This document shows positions 54,870-63,046 of a stretch of 64,000 nucleotides of DNA, piece by piece; the stretch's first letter is position 1, and each line of letters starts with the position of its first letter. The translations under genes and the position numbers were made by a program. Source of the DNA: Pseudoleptotrichia goodfellowii (GTDB lineage Bacteria > Fusobacteriota > Fusobacteriia > Fusobacteriales > Leptotrichiaceae). The notes beneath the pieces are model-generated. The model saw only the letters and a program-made list of their open reading frames with translations. It was not told where the DNA came from and did no database searches. The stretch is taken from positions 2,105,568 through 2,169,567 of the forward strand of contig NZ_AP019822.1 in the NCBI RefSeq assembly GCF_007990505.1. The letters are read 5' to 3'.

Positions 54870-56081
54870 TTATTTTATTATTTTACAATTTCTGTCATAT
54901 TTATTTTTACTGTCTTTTGCCGTTATTTCACCGTCATCCGAAGCAATTTCAAAAGTTTTTATGTCTGCACCTTTTAAAATCTCCGCGTTACAAAAAATAT
55001 TATTTCTGTCTTTTGAATATAAATTATCAATTACAGTGAAACTTTTTACATCTGCCCCTTTTACAATTTTTACTGTAGGAGGTCCTATATATGCATCCAA
55101 ATAATAAACATTATTTTTATCTCTTAAATAATAAGTCGAATCCCACACATAAGCCAGTATCTCAAATCCTTCCGAATGAATACCGAGATTAACATTATCA
55201 TAAAAAACATTGTTTTTATCTTTAGAAAATATAACATTTATAATTTTAAATGTGTCTCTGTCTGCATTAATTTTATTTGCACCGCCTCTTGAAACATAAT
55301 AAATACCGTTTTTATCCTTTATATATGTAGAAAACTCCTTATCAATAAAATCAAAAGTAGCATAATCAATCTCTTTCAATTTTAAAAGTTTTCCGTCCAC
55401 TTCTTCTTCCATCGAACGTGCCAGATAGTAGATATTTTTCCCGTCTTTTATATAATAACTAAGACTACTGTCGTTTCTTGTTATTATTTCTATTTTTTTA
55501 TTCTTAAATTTATCATATTTCCAGAAAGCCATAAAAAGACTACCGTCATTTTTTATTAAATTCTGATTTATTCTTTTAATATTTTCTCCTTTTATACTTC
55601 CGACTTTTTCACTGCTATAAAATATATTGTTTTTATCTCTGTAAAAATCTGTTTCCGGAATACGGCGAAAACTTTTCGGATCGGCTCCTTTTAAAACATC
55701 GTACATGAAATACACATTTTTTCTGTCCTTTGAATAAGAATCATCTAAAATCTCAAATGTTTCATGATTTGCCCCTGAAATTTTATGCTCTCTATAGTAT
55801 ACATTTTTTCTGTCTTTTGAGTAAAAACCTTCTAAAATTTTAAATGTCTTCAAATCAGTATTTTCTATGATATTTTTCTGGAAAAATACATGTTTTCCGT
55901 CTATTGCATAATTATCGTTCAGAACTTTTAAAGTTTTTATGTCCGCTTCAGTCATTTTATATTCCGAATTAGACTCTTTAAAGCTATAATATAAATCTCC
56001 ATTTTTAATTGCATATTCAGATTTTACTACTGTTCCGATTAAAATAAAGGATATTATTATTCTGTATACAAATTTTTCCAT
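54870..56081 (-). CDS. Secreted DKNYW-repeat protein
   Basis: 403 residues with an N-terminal signal peptide (MEKFVYRIIISFILIGTVVKS). The rest is built of about ten repeats of ~35 residues around the motif (S/R)KDRKNVYY/ DKNNVYY ... GADxxSF, the signature of DKNYW-family proteins. These are exported beta-rich repeat proteins of unknown role, common in fusobacteria. It heads the minus-strand set with hemA 11 bp downstream, an odd partner for tetrapyrrole genes. Confidence 0.85.
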   Translation of the reverse strand: MEKFVYRIIISFILIGTVVKSEYAIKNGDLYYSFKESNSEYKMTEADIKTLKVLNDNYAIDGKHVFFQKNIIENTDLKTFKILEGFYSKDRKNVYYREHKISGANHETFEILDDSYSKDRKNVYFMYDVLKGADPKSFRRIPETDFYRDKNNIFYSSEKVGSIKGENIKRINQNLIKNDGSLFMAFWKYDKFKNKKIEIITRNDSSLSYYIKDGKNIYYLARSMEEEVDGKLLKLKEIDYATFDFIDKEFSTYIKDKNGIYYVSRGGANKINADRDTFKIINVIFSKDKNNVFYDNVNLGIHSEGFEILAYVWDSTYYLRDKNNVYYLDAYIGPPTVKIVKGADVKSFTVIDNLYSKDRNNIFCNAEILKGADIKTFEIASDDGEITAKDSKNKYDRNCKIIK

Positions 56082-56122
56082 ATTTGACCTCTTTCATCTT
56101 TTATTCCAATGTAATTTTATAA

Positions 56123-56131
56123 ATTATATCA
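56123..56131 (-). promoter_or_regulatory. Extended -10 promoter element upstream of the DKNYW-hemA-hemC operon
   Basis: On the minus strand TGATATAAT, an extended -10 box, about 40 bp before the ATG at 56081. No convincing -35 box. Confidence 0.4.
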
Positions 56132-56234
56132 TATATTAATATTATTTTCTTTATTTTTTACTACAACAGGTATATAATAAATATGTAATAACATCATATC
56201 AGTTTATCATAATACTGAAACAGGAGGTAATATT

Positions 56235-56924
56235 ATGAAACTTGTATTAGTCCGTCACGGCGAAAGCGAATGGAATCTCCAAAACAGATTCACAGGCTGG
56301 GTTGATGTAGATCTTACCGAAAAAGGTATCAGCGAAGCCAAAGCTGCCGGAAAAACCTTAAAAGAACTCGGCTATATTTTTGATGTCGCATTTACTTCTT
56401 TTCAAAAAAGAGCTATTAAAACTCTTAATTACATACTTGAAGAAATTGATCAGTTATATATTCCCGTTTACAAATCATGGCGTCTTAATGAAAGACATTA
56501 CGGTGCTTTACAGGGATTAAACAAAGCTGAAACTGCGAAAAAATACGGTGATGAACAGGTCCATATTTGGAGAAGAAGCTTTGACATAGCTCCCCCGTTA
56601 ATAAATATCGATGATAAAGAAAATTATCCGCTATTTCAGGAAAGATACAAAAATATTCCCGTAGATGAATGCCCTAGAGGAGAAAGTCTGAAAGATACTA
56701 TTCACAGAGTTCTTCCTTATTGGGATTCTCATATTTCTAAAGAAATAAAAGAAGGTAAAAATGTGATTATTGCCGCTCACGGAAACAGTCTTAGAGCTTT
56801 AATACAATATCTGTTAAAAATCGATAATACAAAAATCCTCGAATTAAACTTGCCTACAGGAAAGCCCTTAATCTTTGAAATTAATGAAAATCTCGAAATA
56901 CTTTCGGCTCCTGAATTGTTTTAA
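56235..56924 (+). CDS. gpmA: 2,3-bisphosphoglycerate-dependent phosphoglycerate mutase
   Basis: 229 residues, standard length. Catalytic RHGESEWN (about 7-14), [15 protein letters not shown], the [16 protein letters not shown] loop with the acid residue, and [12 protein letters not shown] (second catalytic His, about 184). Interconverts 3- and 2-phosphoglycerate in glycolysis. AGGAGG lies about ten bases before the ATG. The element E3 starts 10 bp after its stop and its first hairpin would serve as terminator. Confidence 0.97.
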   Translation: MKLVLVRHGESEWNLQNRFTGWVDVDLTEKGISEAKAAGKTLKELGYIFDVAFTSFQKRAIKTLNYILEEIDQLYIPVYKSWRLNERHYGALQGLNKAETAKKYGDEQVHIWRRSFDIAPPLINIDDKENYPLFQERYKNIPVDECPRGESLKDTIHRVLPYWDSHISKEIKEGKNVIIAAHGNSLRALIQYLLKIDNTKILELNLPTGKPLIFEINENLEILSAPELF

Positions 56925-56933
56925 AACTTATGC

Positions 56934-57261
56934 CTTACTTTTTTTGCAAAAAAGTAAGACAAAAAACTAAGCAACTCGTATTTTATAACTATTTCATGAG
57001 GGCTCATTGCCGCCCTCATACTCTTGCTACCCGCGTTCTACACGACTTCGCCGACTCCGAAAATGCGGGATATTTTATTTTTTTCCCCGACATTAAAATT
57101 TTACTTTGAGAAATATGAAACGGAACGTTATAAAAACAACTGTCTGAGCAAGGATTTTTTAAATCCGAAGTGAGTTTGTTGTTTTTATAGTGGAGTGAGT
57201 AATTTCGAGTTAGTAAAATTTTAGTCGGATATTTTTCGCTTCCTTTTTAATAAAAAGGAAG
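56934..57261 (-). repeat. Dispersed hairpin-flanked element, copy E3 (with an inserted boundary repeat)
   Basis: End hairpins at 56934-56959 and about 57239-57261. The right half (from CCCCGACATTAAAATTTTAC on) matches E1 and E2, but the left body, with the ATGAAAACAA inverted repeat, is replaced by a full copy of the cassette-boundary hairpin repeat at 56995-57069. The right hairpin encodes the last residues and stop of cobD. Confidence 0.83.
56995..57069 (-). repeat. Full copy of the cassette-boundary hairpin repeat outside the CDI locus
   Basis: Has the ATGAGGGC/GCCCTCAT stem with GGCAATGA loop, the GCGGGTAGC block and the CCCGCATTTTCGGAGTC edge, about 24 kb away from the CDI array and with no CDI sequence beside it. 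The SD-like AAAGGAG block is altered (GAAGTCG). Confidence 0.85.
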
Positions 57262-58353
57262 AAAAAAAGTAGATAGAACTCTCAAAACCTTATCATTATT
57301 CTCTCTGTCTTTTATTGCAAGTCTGAAAAATCTATCATCCAGATATTTAAAATTGGAAGCATCTCTTATCAATATTCCCTGTTCCAACATTTTTTCTCTC
57401 AATTTTTTCACGTTCAATCCTGTAGAATAGATATCTTCATTTATTTTTACCGAAATGAAGTTCACATCAGTTTCATACGGTTTTATTCCCTGAATTTCTC
57501 TTAATTTTTCATACATATATTTTTTTTCTTCGGTTATCCATTTTAGAGTTTTTTCTATATATTCTTTATCTTCAAGCAATGTTATTCCCGCCATTTCGGC
57601 AATATTATTCACGCTCCAAGGCTCTTTTTTTTCGGCTATTTCTTTTTCCAGATTTTTATTGAAAAATATTCCATATCCCAATCTCAGTCCGGGAATAGCA
57701 AAGAACTTGGTAAATGCCCTTGTTACAAACAGATTTTGTTTGTTTTCACCAGTATTTATAATACTTTCTTTATATCCGTCTTCCAGAAATTCTATAAATG
57801 CTTCGTCTACAAAAAGTTTTGTTTCGTATTTATTACATTCTTTTAAAACTTCCTCTGTTTCGGAAAGTTTCATAAATTTTCCTGTGGGATTGTTCGGATT
57901 ACACATTACCAACAAATCATATTTTTTCTCAAGTTCTTTTTTAAGTTTTTCTATATTCAGTTTAAACTCATCTTTTTCTTCCAATTCAAAATATTCTATT
58001 TTTATTTCTTTATTTTCCGAAGCTCTTAATGCTCTTTCGTATTCTCCGAAAGTAGGCGACACTATTAAAACTTTTTCAGGTTTTATGACTTTCATAAATA
58101 AAAATATTATTTCTGTTGCACCGTTCCCTATTATGACATTAGATATGTCAACTTTATTTAACAAAGCTATTTTTTCTCTTAGCTCCACATAATCGGGATC
58201 AGGGTATCTTTCAAGAATTTCAGTATTTTTGACTATTTTCTTTTTCAAACTTTCCGGTATCCCGTAAGGATTTATATTGGAACTGTAGTCCAATATTTCT
58301 TTTATATTTTTTTCTCTGAATATTTTGTAAATATTTCCCCCGTGAAAATCCAT
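57247..58353 (-). CDS. cobD: L-threonine-O-3-phosphate decarboxylase CobD (aminotransferase fold)
   Basis: 368 residues. Class I/II PLP fold: MDFHGGNIYKIF and YSSNINPYGIPESLKK are the CobD-type start; NPNNPTGKFM, DEAFIEF and the PLP lysine in VTRAFTKFFAIPGLRLGYG (about 222-240). Could be confused with HisC, but the HGGN start and the neighbours cbiB and cobQ favour making (R)-1-amino-2-propanol phosphate for the nucleotide loop. The last residues (TFFLPFY) and the stop lie in the end hairpin of element E3. Confidence 0.9.
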   Translation of the reverse strand: MDFHGGNIYKIFREKNIKEILDYSSNINPYGIPESLKKKIVKNTEILERYPDPDYVELREKIALLNKVDISNVIIGNGATEIIFLFMKVIKPEKVLIVSPTFGEYERALRASENKEIKIEYFELEEKDEFKLNIEKLKKELEKKYDLLVMCNPNNPTGKFMKLSETEEVLKECNKYETKLFVDEAFIEFLEDGYKESIINTGENKQNLFVTRAFTKFFAIPGLRLGYGIFFNKNLEKEIAEKKEPWSVNNIAEMAGITLLEDKEYIEKTLKWITEEKKYMYEKLREIQGIKPYETDVNFISVKINEDIYSTGLNVKKLREKMLEQGILIRDASNFKYLDDRFFRLAIKDRENNDKVLRVLSTFFLPFY

Positions 58354-58369
58354 TTTTAATCTCCATTCA

Positions 58370-59308
58370 TTAAATCAAACTAATTATTCCGAATATTAAT
58401 GAGAATATCACCAAACTTAGAAAGCTCGTTACGTACATTATTTTTATATTTTTCTTAATATCCTCAAGTTCAAAATCTTTTATTTTATCTCCTATTGTAG
58501 GTTTTTCGGTTTCTTTTCCGAAATATGACACTCTTCCGCCAAACTGCACTCCCAATGCTCCGGCAACACTTGCTTCGGCATGTGCAGAATTGGGACTGCT
58601 GTGATTTTTTCTGTCTCGGAAAAATATTTTAAAAGAATTTTTATAATCATAATGTAAAATAAAACTTACTATTATTATGAAAATCCCTGTTATTCTTGCA
58701 GGGATAAAATTCGCAACATCGTCAACTTTTGCAGAAAATTTTCCAAATTCCATATATTTTTCATTTTTATATCCCACCATTGAATCCAAAGTATTTATAG
58801 CTTTATAAGTCATCCCGAGAGGTAAGCCTCCTATAAACATATAAAACATCGGGGCCACTATTCCGTCTACTGTATTTTCGGATATTGTTTCCATTGTGCT
58901 TCTAATTATCATTTTTTCGTCCATTGTACCGGTATCTCTCGACACAAGATAAGACAAGTCTTTTCTTGCTTTTTCAATATTTCCCTCTTTCAATATTCTG
59001 TACACTCTGTTTCCTTCCCTTGCGAGAGAATTTACCGAAAATATCGTATACATCAGATATATTTCAATAATAGCAAATATTCCCGAATTTTTTGCAGAAC
59101 GGAAAATTATATAATTTACTCCGTAAGTTACAGAAAGAACAGTCAAATTGAGTATTATTCCTGCAAAAAATTTATATTTTTCCTTCAACAAAATCTTTTC
59201 TCCGAAACTTATCAGTTTTCCTATTATCTGCACAGGATGAATAATATTTTGGGGATCGCCGAATATCAAATCGAGTACATAAGCTGTCCATATTTTTATT
59301 ATAAGCAT
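58370..59308 (-). CDS. cbiB: Adenosylcobinamide-phosphate synthase
   Basis: 312 residues, inner-membrane protein with about five hydrophobic segments. Typical landmarks: LDLIFGDPQNIIHPVQIIGKLI near the N-terminus, YLVSRDTGTMDEKMIIRSTMETISENTVDGIVAPMFY (about 133-170) and HSSPNSAHAEASVAGALGVQFGG (about 236-258). Joins adenosylcobyric acid to aminopropanol phosphate made by CobD. One base after the cobQ stop and 16 bp before cobD: one operon. Confidence 0.96.
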   Translation of the reverse strand: MLIIKIWTAYVLDLIFGDPQNIIHPVQIIGKLISFGEKILLKEKYKFFAGIILNLTVLSVTYGVNYIIFRSAKNSGIFAIIEIYLMYTIFSVNSLAREGNRVYRILKEGNIEKARKDLSYLVSRDTGTMDEKMIIRSTMETISENTVDGIVAPMFYMFIGGLPLGMTYKAINTLDSMVGYKNEKYMEFGKFSAKVDDVANFIPARITGIFIIIVSFILHYDYKNSFKIFFRDRKNHSSPNSAHAEASVAGALGVQFGGRVSYFGKETEKPTIGDKIKDFELEDIKKNIKIMYVTSFLSLVIFSLIFGIISLI

Positions 59309-60817
59309 TTATCTTTTCACTTCCATTATTTCGTATATTTTTTCCATATCCAGGTTTTCCCTTAAAACCTGTGCAAGTTTATCATATTCTCTGTTCTTGT
59401 ATTCACTGAAGCTGAAATTTTCCTCTATATTATCCAAGCCTTTTAATTTTCTGACTTTATTTAAAAAATAATTCGTAAATTCGGAATTGTCGAATATCCC
59501 ATGGATATAAGTGCCTATAATATTATCTTTTACAGCTCCTTTCAGCATTTCATCGTCAAATATACACTCTATAGTATTTTTTTCTTCAGATGCAGGATAA
59601 CTGTATCCCTGATGTATTTCATACCCTTTTATTTCTATACCTTCAGCTCCTGTTAAAAGCCCCGAAGTCTTTTTTATTTTATTTTTATATTGTGTAGTAA
59701 TTTTGCTTTTTTCCATGACCGTTTCCATGTTAAGTAAATCAAGTCCCGATATTTCCTTTAAATCGGACTCCAATCCCTCAGGATCCATAATTTTCTGACC
59801 TAACATCTGGAATCCTCCGCATATGCCGAAAACCACAGTTCCTTCTTTTGCAAGCCTTATTATCTTTGTATTTATCTCTTTTTCAATAAGATCTTTCATA
59901 TCTTCCACAGTATTTTTCGATCCGGGAATAATAATAATATCCTCATTTCCCAAATCTGAACTTTTTGTGACATATTTTAAAGAAACATCATTATAATGGC
60001 TCAACGCATCAATGTCTGTAAAATTTGATATATGCTTTAATTTTATAACTGATATTCTTATTTTTCCTTCTTTTTTTACATTATATTTATCAATTCCCAA
60101 ACTGTCTTCTTCTTCAATGCCTAAAGGAACAAAAGGTACAACTCCCAAAACAGGTACATTTGTCAGTTTTTCTATCATTTCAATTCCCGGAGTGAGCAAT
60201 GTCTTATCTCCTCTGAATTTATTTATAATAACTCCTTTTATTCTATTTCTTTCACTTTCTTCAAGCAGCATTATTGTCCCATAAATTGCAGCAAAGACTC
60301 CCCCGCGATCTATATCTGCCACTAAAACAACAGGTGAATCAGCCATTTCCGCCATTCCCGTATTTACTATATCATCTTCTTTTAAATTGATTTCTGCAGG
60401 ACTTCCTGCACCTTCCAACACACAAATATCAAAATTTTCTCTTATATGATCGTATGCGGACATTATATCTTTTTTCAAATTATGTTTGTATGCAAAGTAT
60501 TCCCTCGCATCCATATTCCTGTATACTTTTCCGTTTACGATAACCTGTGATTTTCTGTCAGTTGTCGGCTTTAGCAAAATAGGATTCATAAATGCTTCAG
60601 GTTCAATATTGGCAGCTTCTGCCTGTACTACCTGAGCCCTTCCCATTTCTTTTCCGTCTTTGGTAATAAAAGAATTTAATGCCATATTTTGAGATTTGAA
60701 AGGAGACACTTTGTATCCGTCCTGATAAAACATTCTGCAAAGTCCCGCAGTAATTATACTTTTCCCGACGTTGGACCCGGTTCCCAACAGCATTATATTT
60801 TTATGTTTTTTTTGCAT
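59309..60817 (-). CDS. cobQ: Adenosylcobyric acid synthase (glutamine-dependent)
   Basis: 502 residues. N-terminal P-loop-like GTGSNVGKSIITAGLCR (residues ~12-28), then SPFKSQNMALNSF and VLEGAGSPAEINL. The C-terminal type 1 glutamine amidotransferase domain has the nucleophile in VFGICGGFQMLGQ (Cys about 330) and the His in GTYIHGIFDN. Amidates four side chains of the corrin ring. First gene of cobQ-cbiB-cobD. SD AAAAAGGAGC before the ATG. No cobalamin riboswitch is visible upstream. Confidence 0.97.
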   Translation of the reverse strand: MQKKHKNIMLLGTGSNVGKSIITAGLCRMFYQDGYKVSPFKSQNMALNSFITKDGKEMGRAQVVQAEAANIEPEAFMNPILLKPTTDRKSQVIVNGKVYRNMDAREYFAYKHNLKKDIMSAYDHIRENFDICVLEGAGSPAEINLKEDDIVNTGMAEMADSPVVLVADIDRGGVFAAIYGTIMLLEESERNRIKGVIINKFRGDKTLLTPGIEMIEKLTNVPVLGVVPFVPLGIEEEDSLGIDKYNVKKEGKIRISVIKLKHISNFTDIDALSHYNDVSLKYVTKSSDLGNEDIIIIPGSKNTVEDMKDLIEKEINTKIIRLAKEGTVVFGICGGFQMLGQKIMDPEGLESDLKEISGLDLLNMETVMEKSKITTQYKNKIKKTSGLLTGAEGIEIKGYEIHQGYSYPASEEKNTIECIFDDEMLKGAVKDNIIGTYIHGIFDNSEFTNYFLNKVRKLKGLDNIEENFSFSEYKNREYDKLAQVLRENLDMEKIYEIMEVKR

Positions 60818-60851
60818 GAAAGCTCCTTTTTAATATTTAATAAAATAAAAA

Positions 60852-60880
60852 TTAATATTTTTAAAAATTTATGTTATAAT
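60852..60880 (+). promoter_or_regulatory. Sense promoter of par-like locus 1
   Basis: Extended -10 TGTTATAAT with TATAAT at 60875-60880 and a weak -35 TTAATA at 60852-60857 (17-bp spacer). Locus 2 has the same TATAATATATT...AGACTTTC context. Confidence 0.6.
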
Positions 60881-60923
60881 ATATTAGACTTTCACTCTTT
60901 ACAGAGTAGAAAGGAGGTAAAAA

Positions 60924-60989
60924 TTGTCTCATTACTTAATCGAGTTTCTTATTAATGTGGGACATCAAGACTGGTTGTATACTATATAA
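60924..60989 (+). CDS. Small peptide of par/Fst-like type I toxin-antitoxin locus 1
   Basis: 21 codons from TTG, six bases after GGAGG: MSHYLIEFLINVGHQDWLYTI. The first half is hydrophobic; the second is not a typical charged tail. An alternative overlapping ORF starts at ATG 60955 (MWDIKTGCILYNQFSRKPQK) and has a basic tail, so the locus may have suffered a frameshift. The start region lies in the direct repeat DRa (60923-60940), matched by DRb (61063-61079) beyond the terminator. Toxin function is inferred from architecture. Confidence 0.45.
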   Translation: MSHYLIEFLINVGHQDWLYTI

Positions 60990-61027
60990 TCAATTTTCTC
61001 GAAAACCGCAAAAATAAGAAGTAAAAG

Positions 61028-61056
61028 AAAACTCCCTGATGTGAACAGGGAGTTTT
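61028..61056. terminator. Bidirectional terminator of par-like locus 1
   Basis: 11-bp stem AAAACTCCCTG/CAGGGAGTTTT with a 7-base loop. It is symmetrical with A and T runs on each side, so it can end both the sense mRNA from the left and the antisense RNA from the right. Confidence 0.8.
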
Positions 61057-61086
61057 GGTATTATTGCTCATTACTTAATATATCGC
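61028..61086 (-). ncRNA. Predicted antisense antitoxin RNA of par-like locus 1
   Basis: Minus-strand promoter TTGATA (61121-61116), 17-bp spacer, TATAAT (61098-61093). The predicted RNA of about 60 nt starts near 61086, contains the complement of DRb (ATTGCTCATTACTTAAT) and ends at the shared terminator. It can pair with the mRNA at the terminator and, through DRa, over the toxin ribosome site and start. Confidence 0.6.
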
Positions 61087-61092
61087 AAAATT

Positions 61093-61121
61093 ATTATACC
61101 ATAAATCCCTAAAATTATCAA
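61093..61121 (-). promoter_or_regulatory. Antisense promoter of par-like locus 1
   Basis: TTGATA - 17 bp - TATAAT on the minus strand, a strong consensus promoter facing the sense gene. Confidence 0.7.
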
Positions 61122-61171
61122 TTTATATTTCAATATTTTTATAATTTTCTATTAATTTATTTTTAAAATTA

Positions 61172-61180
61172 TGATATAAT
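61172..61180 (+). promoter_or_regulatory. Sense promoter of par-like locus 2
   Basis: Extended -10 TGATATAAT (TATAAT at 61175-61180), about 50 bp before the toxin ATG, in the same sequence context as in locus 1. No clear -35 box. Confidence 0.6.
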
Positions 61181-61228
61181 ATATTCAGACTTTCCCTTTT
61201 GTTTTAAGGAGAAAGGAGGTTGGCAAGA

Positions 61229-61327
61229 ATGCTGTCTCAGATAGCAGTATCACTTTTGGTAAGTATTGCTTCAAACTTAATAAGTTATTTTATTATTAAG
61301 TATATTGAAGAGCACTTAAAAAAGTGA
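61229..61327 (+). CDS. Small hydrophobic toxin-like peptide of par/Fst-like locus 2
   Basis: 32 residues: an uncharged hydrophobic N-terminal two thirds (MLSQIAVSLLVSIASNLISY) spanning a membrane once, then FIIKYIEEHLKK with a charged tail. AGGAGG lies nine bases before the ATG. This is the size and build of Fst/Ldr-type type I toxins, which insert in the membrane. The start codon lies in DRa (61228-61239, AATGCTGTCTCA), repeated as DRb (61372-61383, AATGCTATCTCA) past the terminator. No similarity to Fst itself is claimed; the family resemblance is in architecture. Confidence 0.7.
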   Translation: MLSQIAVSLLVSIASNLISYFIIKYIEEHLKK

Positions 61328-61331
61328 AAAG

Positions 61332-61361
61332 AAAAACCCCTGTTGTACCCCAGGGGTTTTT
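61332..61361. terminator. Bidirectional terminator of par-like locus 2
   Basis: 11-bp stem AAAAACCCCTG/CAGGGGTTTTT with an 8-base loop, directly after the toxin stop; symmetrical A and T runs allow use in both directions. Confidence 0.85.
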
Positions 61362-61389
61362 GGTTACTAAAAATGCTATCTCATTTATC
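61332..61389 (-). ncRNA. Predicted antisense antitoxin RNA of par-like locus 2
   Basis: Driven by the promoter at 61396-61424. About 58 nt: 5' part complementary to DRb, 3' part is the shared terminator hairpin. Through the DRa/DRb similarity it can pair across the toxin start codon. Confidence 0.65.
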
Positions 61390-61395
61390 GTAATT

Positions 61396-61424
61396 ATTAT
61401 ACCAAAATTTTTTTCAATAGTCAA
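61396..61424 (-). promoter_or_regulatory. Antisense promoter of par-like locus 2
   Basis: TTGACT (61424-61419), 17-bp spacer, TATAAT (61401-61396) on the minus strand: near-consensus and stronger than the sense promoter. Confidence 0.75.
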
Positions 61425-61475
61425 ACTGTATTTAATATTTTTTAAATATAGTTCTTTTTTATCCCCTGTTTATTT

Positions 61476-62045
61476 CTATTTAATTTTCATAGGTATTCCC
61501 GAAACAACAAAATATACTTCATCAGCTATATCCGCTATTCGTTGATTCATCTTGCCGACTATTTCTCTGAAATATCTTCCCAACGGATATCCCGGAATGA
61601 TTCCCATTCCCAATTCATTGGAAACAATAACAATATTTTCAAATTTATCAAAAATTCCGATTAACTCTTCTACTTCTTTTTCTACAGAAACATCACATAA
61701 TTTCCGTTCTTCTTTTGAAGGATTATCCCAGTCAATATCCTGTATTTCAAAAATAATATTACTTATCATATTTGTGAGACAGTCAACAAGTATACTATTT
61801 TTAGGATTTTCCGAAAAAGTATTTTTTAAGCTGTCGGAAAAATTTTTGTAACTTTCCACAGTAATCCATTTATCTTTCCGTCTTTCTTTGTGAAGAGCCA
61901 CTTTTACTTCCATTTCTTCATCAAAGACAATAGAAGTCGCCAAATATATATTTTGCTGCTTGCCATTATTCATTCCGAGTAACAGTTCTTCTGCAAACTT
62001 GCTTTTTCCGCTTTTAGCTCCTCCTGTTACATAAATTACACTCAT
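61476..62045 (-). CDS. cobU: Adenosylcobinamide kinase / adenosylcobinamide-phosphate guanylyltransferase
   Basis: 189 residues. P-loop GGAKSGKSKFAEEL at residues 8-21, ATSIVFDEEMEVKVALHKERR with the guanylylated His region, LVDCLTNMISN, and VSNELGMGIIPGYPLGRYFRE near residue 145: all standard CobU landmarks. Activates cobinamide for joining to the lower ligand. Its ATG overlaps the stop of the ABC ATPase gene upstream (4 bases), so the two are cotranscribed. cobS is not in the window. Confidence 0.96.
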   Translation of the reverse strand: MSVIYVTGGAKSGKSKFAEELLLGMNNGKQQNIYLATSIVFDEEMEVKVALHKERRKDKWITVESYKNFSDSLKNTFSENPKNSILVDCLTNMISNIIFEIQDIDWDNPSKEERKLCDVSVEKEVEELIGIFDKFENIVIVSNELGMGIIPGYPLGRYFREIVGKMNQRIADIADEVYFVVSGIPMKIK

Positions 62046-63046
62046 ATTTCCTCTTTTCTTTCCGATGTAATTTCATATAAATCTTTTTTATCAGCTGAAT
62101 ATCTTATTTTCTCTCCGATATTGTATTCTCTGTTATTTGAAACTGTTATGACATTTATTTCCTTATTTTTAGAGTTTTCCAATTCATATAAAATTACTGT
62201 TCCTCTGTATTCTTTTCTTGTAATTTCGGCAATTCCCGAAAGTTCATCATTTATTTCTTCACTTGATAATCTAATATTTTCAGGTCGAACCATAAAAGTT
62301 TTTCCATTTTCCCTGAAAATATTTGCTTTTCCGATAAATTCCGCGACGAAAACCGATTCAGGCGTTCTGTAAATTTCACGTGGAGTACCTGTCTGCTCTA
62401 TTTTTCCCCGATTCATCACTACTATTCTGTCGGAAATACTCATAGCTTCTTCCTGATCATGAGTAACAAAAATCATAGTAATGCCTAATTTTTTCTGTAT
62501 TTTTCTTATTTCATTTCTTACAGTTTCTCTTAACTTTGTATCAATATTGGACAGAGGTTCATCCAGTAACAACACTTTAGGCTCCAAAACAAGAGAACGT
62601 GCCAAAGCCACTCTTTGCTGCTGCCCTCCGCTTAACTGATCTATTTTTCTTTTTTCCAGATCTTTTAAATTTATGAGTTCGAGAATTTTTTCTATTCTTT
62701 CTTTTTTTTGCTTTTTATTCAATTTTTCTCCGACTTTCAAAGGATAACGCAATCCGTAATCAATATTTTCATATACTGTTAAATGAGGAAATAAAGCATA
62801 ATTTTGAAAAACCGTACTTACAGGTCTTATTTCCGGCGGAAAGCCGGTTATATCTTCTCCTGAAAGAAAAATATGCCCCCCGGTCGGATTAATAAATCCC
62901 GCTATCATTCTGAGTGTAGTTGTTTTGCCGCATCCACTCGGTCCAAGAATACTTATAAGCTCTCCTTTTTCCACATTGATATTAAAATTATCTACAACTG
63001 CATTTTCTCCGTATTTTTTAGACAGATTTTTCAATTCAAGATACAT
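62042..63046 (-). CDS. ABC transporter ATP-binding protein (PotA/FbpC type)
   Basis: 334 residues. Walker A GPSGCGKT (about 36-43), Q-loop VFQNYALFPH, signature LSGGQQQRVALARSL, Walker B VLLLDEPLSNID, H-loop VTHDQEEA, and a C-terminal TOBE-like domain with RPENIRLS. Similar to, but clearly distinct from, the ATPase at 44966. Overlaps its permease gene by one base and cobU by four. Substrate (iron, polyamine, phosphonate or another) cannot be set from the window; the coupling to cobU is only positional. Confidence 0.93.
   Translation of the reverse strand: MYLELKNLSKKYGENAVVDNFNINVEKGELISILGPSGCGKTTTLRMIAGFINPTGGHIFLSGEDITGFPPEIRPVSTVFQNYALFPHLTVYENIDYGLRYPLKVGEKLNKKQKKERIEKILELINLKDLEKRKIDQLSGGQQQRVALARSLVLEPKVLLLDEPLSNIDTKLRETVRNEIRKIQKKLGITMIFVTHDQEEAMSISDRIVVMNRGKIEQTGTPREIYRTPESVFVAEFIGKANIFRENGKTFMVRPENIRLSSEEINDELSGIAEITRKEYRGTVILYELENSKNKEINVITVSNNREYNIGEKIRYSADKKDLYEITSERKEEI

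Noticed and set aside
60818-60870. A cobalamin riboswitch upstream of cobQ, or upstream of cobT, cobD or cobU
   Set aside because: No stretch long enough with a B12-box-like sequence was seen; the leader regions are short or occupied by the par-like loci.
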